Source of the DNA: Dermanyssus gallinae
Taxonomy: Eukaryota; Arthropoda; Arachnida; Mesostigmata; Dermanyssidae
NCBI GenBank assembly: GCA_003439945.1
Contig: QVRM01006816.1
Location: 65,001-129,000 of the forward strand
DNA: 64,000 nt
Direction of reading: 5' to 3'
The notes under the pieces are model-generated. The model did not search any database and was not told where the DNA came from. It saw only the letters and a list, made by a program, of their open reading frames with translations. The translations under genes and the position numbers were made by a program. Below, one piece after another: positions 1 through 10,547 of this stretch (positions are counted from its first letter, which is position 1; each line of letters opens with the position of its first letter).

Positions 1-56
1 GTATGGCTCACATATGGGAGCGCCTATTCTTAGGGCGGCCACGATGCGGGAGGAGT

Positions 57-82
57 ATATAATAATAATAATAATAATAATA

Positions 83-162
<80 letters not shown>

Positions 163-198
163 CATTATTATTATTATTATTATTACTACTACTACTAC
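57..198. repeat. (TAA/ATT)n trinucleotide microsatellite
   Basis: About 140 bases of uninterrupted AAT then ATT units, switching phase near position 82 and ending in a short run of TAC units. It produces artificial poly-Asn and poly-Ile open frames on the two strands. It is simple sequence, not coding. Confidence 0.97.
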
Positions 199-239
199 GG
201 CTGCTACTTCTTCTACCAAAAAAACAATAGACTGTTAAC

Positions 240-994
240 ATTCGACGCCTCATCATCGTTGTTGTTTCCCCTCTTTGGTTTCACTAAACCCCTTCGTTCG
301 CTGGTCTTACGGGATAAATCCGCTAATAAACACTCTATGCTCTGTGCTGGTCGTCGGCGTCGTTGCTTAGACGTTGGATAGAAGATAGACGTTGCCTGCA
401 CGAATAGATTCCTCGTTTCTTTGTCCACCGGAGTTCGTTGTTCCACATCCAATGTTTATGTATACGTCGCCAAACGGAACTTATATATTGTTGGGTGTGT
501 GTGTGTGTGAGAGCTTGTGTCTAGGTGGGTGGTTAGGTGCGCATATGCATGTATATAAATACATACATATATGTAGGCTTGTGTATGTATGATATGCGGG
601 CACACGTTCGTTAGGATCTTGTTAGACTCGTGCTTGAAATCAAGTTCGTATATATATATATATATATATAAGTCGCGGCGGTGACCTGGACTCCTACGCA
701 ACGCTCGAAACGAGGCGTTGTCATGGCAACCATGAGCGACAAACCGACTACTGCAAGTTCGAGCCCCTGCCTTGCTATTTATGTTTCTGTTGGAACACGT
801 GGCCTGGTCACTGGTCTGCTGCTACATTCCTCTGCTGAATAAAGCCCATCGATATAAGTCCAGCGACGAGAAAGCGGTAACGATGGGTGCATTTAGACGC
901 TATCGTCCCACAGGTCATCTTTGCCTATTACAAGCGTACAAAATGCGGCTGTGAAAGTGTTAAAACCAATATGTATCTATACAGATAGTACATG

Positions 995-1039
<45 letters not shown>

Positions 1040-1055
1040 TTTAATGTATTTTAAT
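240..1055. other. Unassigned sequence with small (TA)n tracts
   Basis: No gene recognised. The stretch contains a short (TG)n tract near 495, a (TA)12 tract at about 647-671, a longer (TA)n at about 997-1030 and a run of T at 1031-1042 directly before the inverted-repeat element that follows. Open frames here are short and shared between strands. Confidence 0.6.
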
Positions 1056-1060
1056 AGTTG

Positions 1061-1217
1061 AAGTTTATTTATACATTATACACAGCATAATTATAATACG
1101 TAATAATACGTGGAAATGCGGCTGCGGTGCTAGGTTTGCTGCCCTCAGGCAGTGGTCTACCGGGTCTACTCTGATTACGTATTAGAATTATGCTGTGTAT
1201 AATGTATAAATAAACTT
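1061..1217. mobile_element. Short inverted-repeat element (MITE-like), 157 bp
   Basis: Two 44-base arms (1061-1104 and 1174-1217) are reverse complements of each other with a single mismatch, separated by 69 bases that carry no open frame. The left arm begins AAGTTTATTTATACATTAT. A short non-coding segment bounded by long near-perfect inverted repeats is the usual architecture of a MITE or a solo foldback. The arms are AT-rich while the spacer is GC-richer. No convincing target-site duplication could be picked out, because the left flank is a T-run and (TA)n. The near identity of the arms implies a fairly young insertion or ongoing gene conversion. Confidence 0.7.
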
Positions 1218-1224
1218 TACTAGC

Positions 1225-4073
1225 AAAGTTCTGTCCTAGCTCATTTAATAAAGTAAAAAAAGAATAGCTTCTTAACTAGTATGGCATGTAGATATATTTA
1301 TTATTATTATACATACCAGCGTATATACGTATATATAAAAAACAAATGAAAATTCGTATCCTTTAAATGCAGTATATTCAATAGTATATGTTCTTCCTAA
1401 GCTCACATTTTTTTTTAACACGGCCGTATAGTCTCTAGGTGTCTTGGCAAATCCCTCCTTCTCTGAAATCCTCTTTAACATGCGTGTCACGCTCTGTTAA
1501 ATGGTTAGAGATAGGCTCTTATTTTGTGGACAGAGACAGAGAACAATGAATTCAGCATGCTTTGTTTAATCCTACACGACCTAACAGTGTTAAACATACG
1601 TAAGGAAAGCTCAGTCTCCACTGCGTTGAGACCTCTTGCGTGTTGGTCGGTACACTTGTCGCCTGACAGTCGCACAGAAATTCAATTTTAATCAGGAGCG
1701 AGTCACCTTAGCGGATATTTGTCACAACGAAAAAGAAGTGCTGGTCTTTCTGGCTAGAAAATATCTGATAAAAGGTGAATGATCACATACACTGAGGTAT
1801 TTCTCGTCGCATCTGAAGTATTGCTGGGGAAGCACCCGACTACGATGTCTTCTTCTTTCCAGAATATTTGAGCTTTTTTGCAGTTTGCGGTCGCCATAAC
1901 CAACCTTGTGAGAGCGCCATTCACTTGTCTTAAAGTCGAAAAATTCACAGGACAGATGCGGATCCAACCACGGAGCGCTCGCTTAGCCAAAAACATCACC
2001 GCTGCGGCCGACAACGTGAAACAACGTCCGTAGACATCGATTCGGTAACATTCCCTATAGCAGGGTCTTTCGCGCACCTCAAGCTAGTAAATGTTGAAGT
2101 CGGTTCAAGCGATGAGCGATCATCAGAAGCACGGCCCATTTCTGTCTAATTGACAGTGTGAGTTAACAAAACTGTCGTTTCTGGGCAACCCAAAACTTGT
2201 ACGTGGTTCACGCCGAGCCGTTGCATGTGCTATAGGTATCAGTATGGTGCGGTCTCTGTAATATCAAAAAATCATTGGACCCTATTCTTTTGACTTCACA
2301 GTGAATGGCGGGTGTTATCTCAGCTCGACTAGCTACGACTACGTAAGAATTGCCGATGAATGGATGCTGCAACGGCTTACCGAAAGCAAAATTGCCTGAT
2401 CTTTCTTTCCTAAGAAGGACAAGTAGCGTTTTTGTTTACAGAGGAAAAACGTCGCGTCGTATTCTATCAAGATGCATCGTATTTAATCTTGATAATGCAT
2501 ACTCGCATCGCATTCCTACCTATTTACACATCGCATTCCTACCAGTACCCACCTTTTACCTTTACCACGCTCTCCAAGATTTTTATGTGTTCTGTTCACG
2601 TACAAGTCATGTTTTATAGAGGTAAAAAACAATCTGGTTAATAAAAAAACGATAAATTCTGAAAGAATAGAATGTTGTCATTAAAATTTAGAGACCAATA
2701 CTATAGACAGACACTTACACTCCCGCCGCGGCACTGGGGTTTGCAGTGTCCACGAGAGAGTCGCCGGTCCGGCAGGCCGACCAGCGGACTAGTTTCCAAC
2801 CCGCTATCACGGATTAAGAAAGGGCCACCACAGTACTCCTACCTATACGATCACAAGACTGAAAAAAAAAGTCATCTTCCGATTCCGGGTTACATTCGAG
2901 CATATGGGTCTTTTATGAGTGGCCAGGCCTACACTAGGGCAGAGGGCTTGGCCCACATTTGGGCAGAGGGCTCCTATAACCGCGAAGAGCTGCAGTAGGA
3001 AAGGACGATGCCCTTACAAGGAGGTCTGCTTCATGTGGGACATCTCTTGGCATTATGCCTATTAAGCCAAGACAGCAGGCATTCCGACCGGCACCCCATA
3101 GTTGACTAAACCCGGGGCGTTAACTAGTCGGTCCGGAGTCAGTGTGCAGAACATCTAATCCGTTACGTAATACCAGTTACCAGTCCTCGAATTGGCCACG
3201 ACAATCTGACAATATAAATGCGTTGCCACATAATCTATATCGTATACATTGCCTCCAAAGGCCAAACGGGCCAAGAGAATGTTGCTATTGGGAGTTTACA
3301 CATCTGACTAACTTTCTATTGCGCGTGAAGGTACCCGCAGCACAGGTAACTCTCCCACCACGGGCAAGAACGCTGGAGAGAGAGAGTCTTAGTTACTCCC
3401 ACGTACGTAATGTTGACTAAGTGATACTGTAATTTTAAGTAACATTTCTAAATTTACCTTAGGAATCGAAGACAACTTCCTGACTTACCTAATATATTAA
3501 CATATATGCCAATTGGCACCGTCATGACCAGAAAACGGCCCCATCTAGTTCGCGTCATATTTGCTTACTATCGTTGGTTGCCAAGTATATTGGGCCGTAT
3601 CTGGACACGAGCACTACATCTCCCGTCAATGGCAAATTGGACCGTCAATAAAATAACATTTCCCTCCGGCTCGTCGAATGAAAATAGCTTTTTATCGCAC
3701 AGGATCCGTACACGTACGATACGAAAAACAGCTTGAAATACGTCTTGAAAGCCATCTTCTGGACCGATGCTTTATAAATATTCAACGTTTAACGTGTAAT
3801 TTGGACACTGTACACCAGCGACTGAGGTGCCCGCGCGCTGGATTCTATCCGATTTACGGACAACGGAAACTAATACTTTCCCGACAAACCCCTGCTTCTC
3901 ACTTTTTAAAGCTCGTAACGTAAAACCCTGTACCTCACACCAACGGCAGTAGGTACAGTCGGTACAAATAAAGCACTAACCAAAGTTCACCATATCAGAC
4001 GCATAAACATCGTCAGATGCGTCAGAGGCAACGTGAGACTCGTCTGGAAATGTTTGCATGAGGGTTTTATATA
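1225..4073. other. Unassigned sequence
   Basis: No gene or known repeat recognised. The segment 2690-3420 is GC-richer than its flanks and holds overlapping open frames of about 90-108 codons (2672-2998 and 3142-3420 on the plus strand) that match no family known to me. A short internal repeat of gggcagagggct occurs near 2940-2972. The ORF 1754-2077 on the minus strand (107 codons) was also unrecognised. Confidence 0.5.
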
Positions 4074-4231
4074 CCGAGCAAGATGGCTTAGTGGCAAAGT
4101 CTTTGCCTAGACTCAGACCGGCTACACTTAAATTGGTTTTCATGATTCCCAATTTAGACAAGGTAAATGCAGGAGTGGATTAAAAATCAGCCATGATATG
4201 AAAAAAAAACCGTACACGAACATTAGCATTA
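4074..4231 (+). mobile_element. tRNA-derived SINE, family A, copy 1 (internally deleted)
   Basis: The segment starts CCGAGCAAGATGGCTTAGTGG, which contains a polymerase III A-box-like stretch (TGGCTTAGTGG). It continues with the tail shared by the other copies (AAATTGGTTT, then AATTTAGACAAGG, then GGAGTGGATTAAAAAT, then CCGTAC). The part holding the B box in the copies near 44.1 and 53.7 kb is deleted here, around 4110-4120. Loss of the B box should leave this copy transcriptionally silent. It is followed by a (TA)n tract at about 4250-4277. Confidence 0.8.
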
Positions 4232-4249
4232 CAAAACCAAAAGTAGGAA

Positions 4250-4283
<34 letters not shown>

Positions 4284-4304
4284 TCAGGAATATTTGAAAA
4301 ACTA

Positions 4305-4731
4305 TATATGGAATTAGAGAGCTCGTTAACGCAAATGTTGTTTTCCAATAGAACATGGTCTCTAAGAAGTCTTGTTTCGGAGTGAGAGTGAAATTACAAC
4401 AATTTGTGATCCTGGCGTTTTTGCCTAACATAGGCGCACAAAATGTGCAATTGCAAGACAACAAAAAACAAGTTATTTTATTAGCTTTCACATCAAATAC
4501 CTTAAAATCAATACCCTACGACCACTTACAGCGCTTAAAACTAGAACATTCAGGCAAACGCACATTTCGTGACAATCATTGTGGTACCAAACTTATGGCA
4601 AAGCGAGTCACAAATGCGACGTAATTACGATTTTTCGGCGGGATATCGAGATTGTGTGCATGCATAAATTATTTTGTCCCAGAAAAATTTAAAGAGCGTT
4701 ATATGGAATTGTAGAGCTCGTTAAAGCAAAT
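4305..4731 (+). repeat. Pair of short direct repeats about 395 bp apart
   Basis: The stretch 4305-4336 (TATATGGAATTAGAGAGC...) is repeated at 4700-4731 (TATATGGAATTGTAGAGC...), with weaker similarity for another 10-15 bases upstream of each. The 360 bases between hold an 89-codon plus-strand open frame (4355-4624) that I do not recognise. The pair could be the ends of an unknown inserted unit or a local duplication. Confidence 0.5.
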
Positions 4732-4784
4732 TTAGCACACACATGTCCTTCCATATATATTTATTGTTATTATATATTTATTAA

Positions 4785-5830
4785 ACACCCAAAGGCCCTT
4801 ACAGTTTAATACATTTTTTCTCCTTTCAGCCTTCTTCCTTTGTAGTATTTTTTGTTCCTCTAAATAATCGTCTTTTGTAGTCATTGTCACCCCAAGATAC
4901 TTGTACTGACTTTTATAATCCAGTTCCTTCTCCTGTACTACAACCTTTATTTCCCTCCCTAACCCCATCAAATACTAAAATTGCGCTATTTTTTTTATTA
5001 AACGCCATGTCTAATTTCTCCGCTGTTTCCCCACATGCGTTTAACATTTCTTGAACTAGTGCCCCACCCTAAGACTACCATATCTTCAGCATACAGCACT
5101 ACAAGTGTCTTCATATATACACCCTTGTTCCCTATCTGTAATTATAAACCCGTGCTATTAACCCTTGGCGCTATTCTCTCTCTATATACATTAAAAAAAT
5201 CACCGATGACAACGGACAGCCTTGCCCCCCTTAGCCACTATAAACTCTCTAGATTGCTCAACTGCTATTATTATTCTTACCGTGTTATTCCTGTCAATTT
5301 CTTTTAGTAACTACACCTAGCTTTTCTCAAAACCCTCCTCCAACATATCATATGTTTTTTGTAGGATCTAAAAATCCTGCCACACACTTCGCAATCTTGA
5401 TTATTCCACAACCTGACTGAAATATGATCATCCAGTCTATACCCTATAGCCTTTCTAAATCCGCACTGCCATTCTCCTATTTTCTCATTTGTCTCCAGAA
5501 TACTCTGCACTCCCCTGTTAAACACCTGCATAAATATTCAATACGTTATAGGTGTATTTGTGATTGGTCGCCTATTTTGTAAAGTGTCATTATCTGCCCC
5601 CTTCTTGGGAAGAAGAAAAACTCTTCCCTTGCGTCAACTCTCCGGGAGTCTGCCCCCTCTAAATATATTATTAAATTGCTTCGTTAGATAACACACGTAC
5701 TCATTTCCCAACGTCTGGATAAATCCTACCGAAATCCCGTCAAGACCACACGCCGTTTTGGATTAATTTTCTTTACCACGCCTTCGATCTCATATGCTGT
5801 GGTTGTAATCTCCGTGCCAATGTTTATCCT
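4785..5830 (-). pseudogene. Degenerate LINE reverse transcriptase (tick/mite-type LINE)
   Basis: Reading the minus strand from about 5780 downward through several frames gives the ordered motifs of a non-LTR reverse transcriptase: a fingers-type GLDGIS; FNNIFRGG and LPKKG; then EWQCGFRK at about 5465; then VVLYAEDMVV at about 5085 in place of the catalytic YADD box; then NKKNSAILVF; then YKSQYKYLGVTMT at about 4895. Many frameshifts and stops interrupt it, and the first catalytic Asp of YxDD reads Glu. From family knowledge this order and wording fit the LINEs that are very abundant in ticks. The 5' endonuclease part and the C-terminus are absent. The relic ends at the mariner on one side and in AT-rich sequence on the other. 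It is certainly an RT; the clade is inferred. Confidence 0.8.
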
Positions 5831-5881
5831 CTCTCTCTCTCTCTCTCTCTTGCGCGCTATATATATATATATATATATATA
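5829..5881. repeat. (TC)n followed by (TA)n microsatellite
   Basis: About 24 bases of TC units, a short unique stretch, then about 22 bases of TA units that run into the left end of the mariner element. TA is the mariner target dinucleotide, so the insertion may have landed in a TA tract. Confidence 0.95.
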
Positions 5882-7164
5882 CAGGTAGTTCAATAAGTTC
5901 TTAGAATGAGCTTTTTAGAATTCGAATTTTGGCACGCTTTCACCGCTAATAGGAACTGCAACTTTTTGACTGCTAGCACTCAATATATTATGGTGATTGG
6001 CCGTTGCGATTTCGTTTGATAGCTTTTGCCGTGCAACGTCTCGGCGTGACTTTTAAAAATGGAGAAAAAATAGTTTCGAGTGGTTATCAAGCATTTTTAT
6101 TTCAAAGGTTGGAATGCGACCCAAGTAAAAATTTAGTTAGACGAGACGTACAGTGACTCTGCGCCATGTTTTGCCACTGTTTCCAACTGGATTAATGTGT
6201 TAAAAAGAGGTCGCAGGAGCACCGAGGATGAACTACGTCCAGGAGGCCAAAAAACGGCAACTGATGAGGAAAACGTAGAGAAAGTGCGAAAAATTCTTGG
6301 CACAGAGAAGCGAATGAACATTAAGGAAATAGCGGAGGCATTAGGGATTAGTTTAGGCAGTGTGCATTTTATCCTACACGAAAACTTGAAGATGAAAGAG
6401 AGAGCAAAATGGCTGCCGCATTTGCTCAACCAAGGCCAAAAAGACGCGTCTGTTTTGGCTTTACAGCGAAATTTGGCCAAGATGTCGAACAATCTGTCGG
6501 ATTTTTGGTGCAGATTCATGACCGTCGATGAAAGCCGGGTTCATCACTACACTCCCGAGACCCAAGAAGCATCTTGCCAATGGTGTGCACCTGACGAAGG
6601 ACCTCCGAAGAGGGTGCGGAAAACGGCATTGACCGGAAAGGTTATGGCTACAGTTTTTAAGACCAACGTAGAATAATGCTGGTCGACTACCTTGAGAGCT
6701 GTAAAACGATCACAGGAGAATATTATGCAAGACTGTTGGACTGCCGTTAGCAAGAACTCATCGTGAAACGGCCCGCTATGCAGAAGAAGGTTGTCTCGTT
6801 TCACCAGGGCAATGCTCCTGCACACAAATCCCGGCAAGCGTCGGCAAAACTGGCCCAACTGAGGTTCGAACTTGTTGAACAACCCTCCTATTCTCCAGAC
6901 CTGGCCCCCTCTGATTATTTTCTCTTCGGACATTTGAAGAATAGTCTCGGTGGAAAGCGTTTTTCCAGCAATGAAGAGGTTAAGGCTGCTGTCAATGCCT
7001 ATTTTCAGTCTAACGACGCGGAATTCTACTCAAGAGGTATGAAAGCTCTGAAATCTCGGTGGGAAAAGTGTACGAGTATTGAGCTTCTCGGGGAGTATAT
7101 CGAATAAGAAAAATGTAAAAACATGATTTGGAAAATTCTCGGTTTTCATTCTAAGAACTTATTA

Positions 7165-7170
<6 letters not shown>
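5882..7170 (+). mobile_element. mariner DNA transposon, decayed
   Basis: The element is about 1.29 kb, the standard mariner size. The left inverted repeat (from 5882, core TTCAATAAGTTCTTAGAATGA) matches the reverse complement of the right end (about 7143-7169) with few differences. The outermost bases on the right have been replaced by, or merged into, a TA microsatellite. Both ends abut TA, the expected target site. It encloses one transposase gene that is broken (6059-7107). With a mutated catalytic site and stops it cannot supply its own transposase, but nearly intact ends mean it might once have been mobilised in trans. Confidence 0.93.
6059..7107 (+). pseudogene. mariner transposase pseudogene
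   Basis: About 345 codons, full family length. The predicted ATG is at 6059. In-frame TAG stops lie at 6071-6073 and 6134-6136, a frameshift near 6673 ends the first open block, and another TAG lies at 6748-6750 before the second block. The N-terminal helix-turn-helix region is visible (an IKEIAEALGISLGSVHFIL stretch). The signature VHHYTPET follows the first catalytic Asp (codon 6527-6529). The second catalytic residue, normally Asp in HQDNAP, reads Gly (codon 6808-6810). The third Asp sits in YSPDLAPSDYF (codon 6913-6915), 34 residues later, giving the D,D34D spacing of mariner proper. The enzyme would cut and join DNA at TA sites. Here it is doubly dead, through stops and the missing metal ligand. 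Confidence 0.95.

Positions 7171-7234
<64 letters not shown>
7171..7234. repeat. (TA)n microsatellite at the mariner right end
   Basis: About 64 bases of TA units directly continuing the mariner right terminus. Confidence 0.97.
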
Positions 7235-7239
<5 letters not shown>

Positions 7240-7910
7240 TTTATTATACCGTAAAGGGACATCTAACTTAAGCTAAGAAGATAGCTTATTGCAAGCAAGC
7301 TTACCAGATTTCGTTTGTTTTTTTCCGTACGCTTTGTACCAATAGTCGCGGGCAATGGGAGGTAGCACTTATTTAAACAAAAACTTCCGTGTATGGCAAC
7401 AACGCAACATAGGCTTATATTCCGTGAGCCATGAGACATAAGCTTACATGGGCCGACGAAACGGTGGCAGCTCAACCGCAGATTAGTCCGGTACACAAAC
7501 ACACAGATAGACAGACGGATAGAGAGAAAGAAACAAACAAATGAGGGCCCTCATTTCCTTCTGCCAGGGGGGCGTCGCCGTTAGGGCATCTAAGCCTTCG
7601 TATGTAGTCAAGCGCGCAGAAGCGTGCGCGCCTGTGTGTACATAGGAGATGCATTTTTATTTTATATTTTTAAAATTGGTTTTACTAGTGATAATAATGC
7701 TTATTATAACGGTCCTAGTAACAATAAACACAATAATTATTAATGGATTTAAATAGTTTTTTTTGGTAAATTTAGGTATATATTTCACTTCAAAGACGTA
7801 GTTACTTGGTTCTACAGTATTAAAGTAACGCAAGCAAAAAAAGCAAAATTTACGATTGTAATCAATTATTAACGGTGGGAACATGCCATCTAGTAGGTCT
7901 CTGCTAACGG
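7235..7910. other. Unassigned sequence
   Basis: No gene recognised. The first half is of ordinary composition and the part at 7650-7880 is AT-rich. Minus-strand open frames of 60-113 codons here do not resemble any family and overlap the SINE that follows. Confidence 0.5.
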
Positions 7911-8090
7911 TCGAGCCCGGTGGCGTGGTGCATTCGTCTGCGCCTCGCAACCGGAGAAGACACATAGATGCGCGGGTTCGAACCCCACCGTTGCACATTT
8001 GTATTTATGGGGATCCGTCTATGAAGCAATGCGATAAGTAGTCCCGTGGACGTTGAATCTCGGCTGAGGGTCAGCCCAAAAAAAAAGGTC
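7911..8090 (+). mobile_element. tRNA-derived SINE, family B, copy 1
   Basis: It has a consensus polymerase III B box (GGGTTCGAACCCC at 7974-7986), preceded by a GGTGGCGTGGTGC stretch in the A-box position. A tRNA-unrelated body follows (TTGCACATTTGTATTTATGG, then GTCTATGAAGCAAT, then GGTCAGCCC) and it ends in an A-run at about 8078-8087. The body and order are shared with the copy at 59.0-59.2 kb, which establishes it as a dispersed family. The A-tail suggests LINE-dependent mobilisation. Confidence 0.85.
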
Positions 8091-8110
8091 CCTGCTTACG
8101 TGTGCCCTCT

Positions 8111-8185
8111 TGCACATCCAGCGACAGGGGATGTCTGAGGACAGGGTGACATGTATTTCAGACAGCGCCTGTCGCTGGATGTGCA
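8111..8185. other. Strong stem-loop, precursor-microRNA-like
   Basis: The arms 8111-8128 (TGCACATCCAGCGACAGG) and 8168-8185 are perfect reverse complements (18 bp). A 3x3 internal mismatch (8129-8131 with 8165-8167) is followed by a further 7-bp stem (8132-8138 with 8158-8164) and a 19-base terminal loop. The overall shape is like a small-RNA precursor, but it lies just downstream of a SINE tail and directly before a (TA)n tract. It could equally be a fragment of an inverted-repeat transposon. Function is not established. Confidence 0.5.
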
Positions 8186-8191
8186 GCGAAG

Positions 8192-8193
<2 letters not shown>

Positions 8194-8246
<53 letters not shown>
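8194..8246. repeat. (TA)n microsatellite
   Basis: About 52 bases of TA units beginning nine bases after the hairpin. Confidence 0.97.
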
Positions 8247-8249
<3 letters not shown>

Positions 8250-8879
8250 CAGATACAGGCGATAGCCTTATCTGCAAAAGGCCTTGAATGGTTACAATTG
8301 TTTGAATGTGTGTAATTGTAAAAATTTTAAGAAATTACTAAATTTAACTAAATTTGCCGTCCGGAGAAGAAGCTATTGTCGAACTAAAAAAGAAATAGCA
8401 ACTGCATTAGGTATGCGTGCGAAGGTGGGTTTTGTTGCTTGCGAAAACCTGGCACAACGGGTCCGGGCAAATTTTCAAATTTCTACTAAGCAGCGGGTCG
8501 TAAAATTTGGTCGTGGCTATTATTGTTGTCGTCGTCTTTGTCGTTCTTGTTGTTGATGTTATTGTTGTCGTAGTCGTCGACGGGAGGAGTCCGCTACATA
8601 ATTAAGTGGTGGCGGCTGGAAGACCGTACGTCGTTGCCTCCGGTATATGTTTTCTGCCTACAGTGTTCGAGAGGGTGCAGAACGCGGCTTACATTCGATG
8701 AGCGTCAGGAGGTCCGTCCACATAGAGCAGGCATGGGGGCGGGCAGGCAGACATGTAGTATAGACGGGTATAATACATACTGTATGATGGAGAGCGTTTA
8801 GAACGCGAGAGAGTCCAAAGAAAGAAGAACGCAAGACAGTCACGCAGCTGGATAGATCGACACACGCAGAAAGGGGATC

Positions 8880-8916
<37 letters not shown>

Positions 8917-10547
8917 AAAAAAAGAGAGGGGGAGATAAAGCGAAAATGCAAAGAAAGAGACAAGGAAAGAGTGTGCTGAAGAAAAGGTGATGATGAGAGA
9001 AAATGGCGTTTTATGGCTGGCCGCGGCGGGCGAACAGTCGAACACACACAGACATAATTGCCGTGAAAGAAAACAGGCTACGGTTGTATTGTCTAAAATG
9101 CACCTAGATATGCATATTCTCTGCGCATATGCTCATACTCATGCACCGGCTGGGCTGCTTGGCCGCATACCGCACGCCGCCCGATACAGCACGCCGCTGT
9201 GCACCTAGATACGTACCCACTACGATGCGCGGTGCAGAGCCCTCGACAGCCATCATGGTGACGGCTGCTGCTGCTGTTGCTGTCGTTGTTATTACTGCGC
9301 CGTCACCCCAGTAAGCTCTGAAGCAGTGAGGAACTGCGACTCGCTAGATGACGGAGTCGGCATATAAGTCCAAATAGGCCCCGGGCAACCACAAGCCTCC
9401 ACAATGACCAATCGTTGTAGCTGGAGAAGCAATAGACAAACCTTATAACGTAGACACTGGAAGTTTGTACAAAGTGGCCACACTTCAAATGGGGTTTATG
9501 GGGACACTTTGTAATTGCTGCGCCACCAGCGCTACGACCAGACCCGACCACTAGGGACAGTGCTACACTCGTGTCAAGAGGACATAAACGACAGACGAAG
9601 CTGAATAAATTACTTATGGTTGAATACGATAGTTCTGCTACGATGTTAAGATGTAAGGACAGAAAACTAGCAAAAGTATGACAAGGCTGACTCCCGATCT
9701 ATTTAGTGGTATTCACAGTTGTTCTGTTCGTTGTAAAGATAGCCGTTTAGAGGAGCGATGCACCTCGCACTCCAAGTGACTGGAGAATACGTTTACTGTG
9801 TGGAGAAGATATGGTATTTTTAGGGAGAGTTTTGTGCATCAGCCAAACTAACATAAATAAGTACTAATATGTTACTGAGATACCTAGAATTGCGAAGTGT
9901 GCATGTATGTAGTTGCACACGCCTTATCTACTAGAAACACTGTAGTACAAGTGACTTTTGTTCAGTGTTCGCTAACTTACAAAACAGGCCAAGGCCGCGT
10001 GTACAGCCTGCCGTGGCATCAAAAGCTCGTACCTTTTTGTCCTATCCAACTAAAAGTGAACCCACCTGATGGCAATGAAACATACGGTACGGAGGTGCGG
10101 AAATAAGTGTGTGCAAATAGCGCGCTTTCCACAACAAATCATGCTAGAGCCAAAGATAGAGGCAATACGTTGTTGAAGCCGGACGCTAAAAGTTTTCTAT
10201 CAACAACAACAAAGTTCAAGTGCCTCATGTTGAGTGGCTATTATCAGTGTGAGGCTGCCGCATAGGCACCGTATGAGGGAATTTGTACAGTTCGCCCGTA
10301 CCGTTTTTCCGCGTCCTTTCTACGACAGAGCGGCCGGGCGAACAGAGGCAGGGTATGCGGCCACCGACGGTGCAGTGTTGTTGATAACAAATGACAAACT
10401 CCACTTAAGGTATATGCCATCACCCCCTTCCTCAACCCCCTCCTCACACACCTCGCCCATCACGATAGCAAGTCCCCGTAGGCAGTTGAAGTTGCTTTTA
10501 ATGTTGCGGCGGCCTCGCGAGCCGGGTAGAAGTGATAGTAGTCCTCC
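8247..10547. other. Unassigned sequence with a GC-rich island
   Basis: No gene recognised. The part at 8540-9310 is GC-rich, contains TTG/TCG trinucleotide runs, a (GA)n tract at 8883-8912 and CTG-type runs near 9260. Open frames of 110-130 codons on the minus strand across the (GA)n tract are low-complexity Ser/Leu artefacts. The part at 10230-10650 is again GC-rich with an open plus-strand frame (10234-10827) that runs into the foldback arm and has no recognisable domain. Confidence 0.5.

Noticed and set aside
8..256. Poly-Asn and poly-Ile frames at the window start
   Set aside because: Direct translation of the (TAA/ATT)n microsatellite.
2672..3420. GC-richer frames as a gene
   Set aside because: No recognisable domain; adjacent frames do not join, and nothing marks a start or splice site. 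Left as unassigned.
8658..9047. Ser/Leu-rich minus-strand frames of 118-129 codons
   Set aside because: They are carried by the (GA)n/(TC)n tract and purine-rich sequence; no start context or domain.
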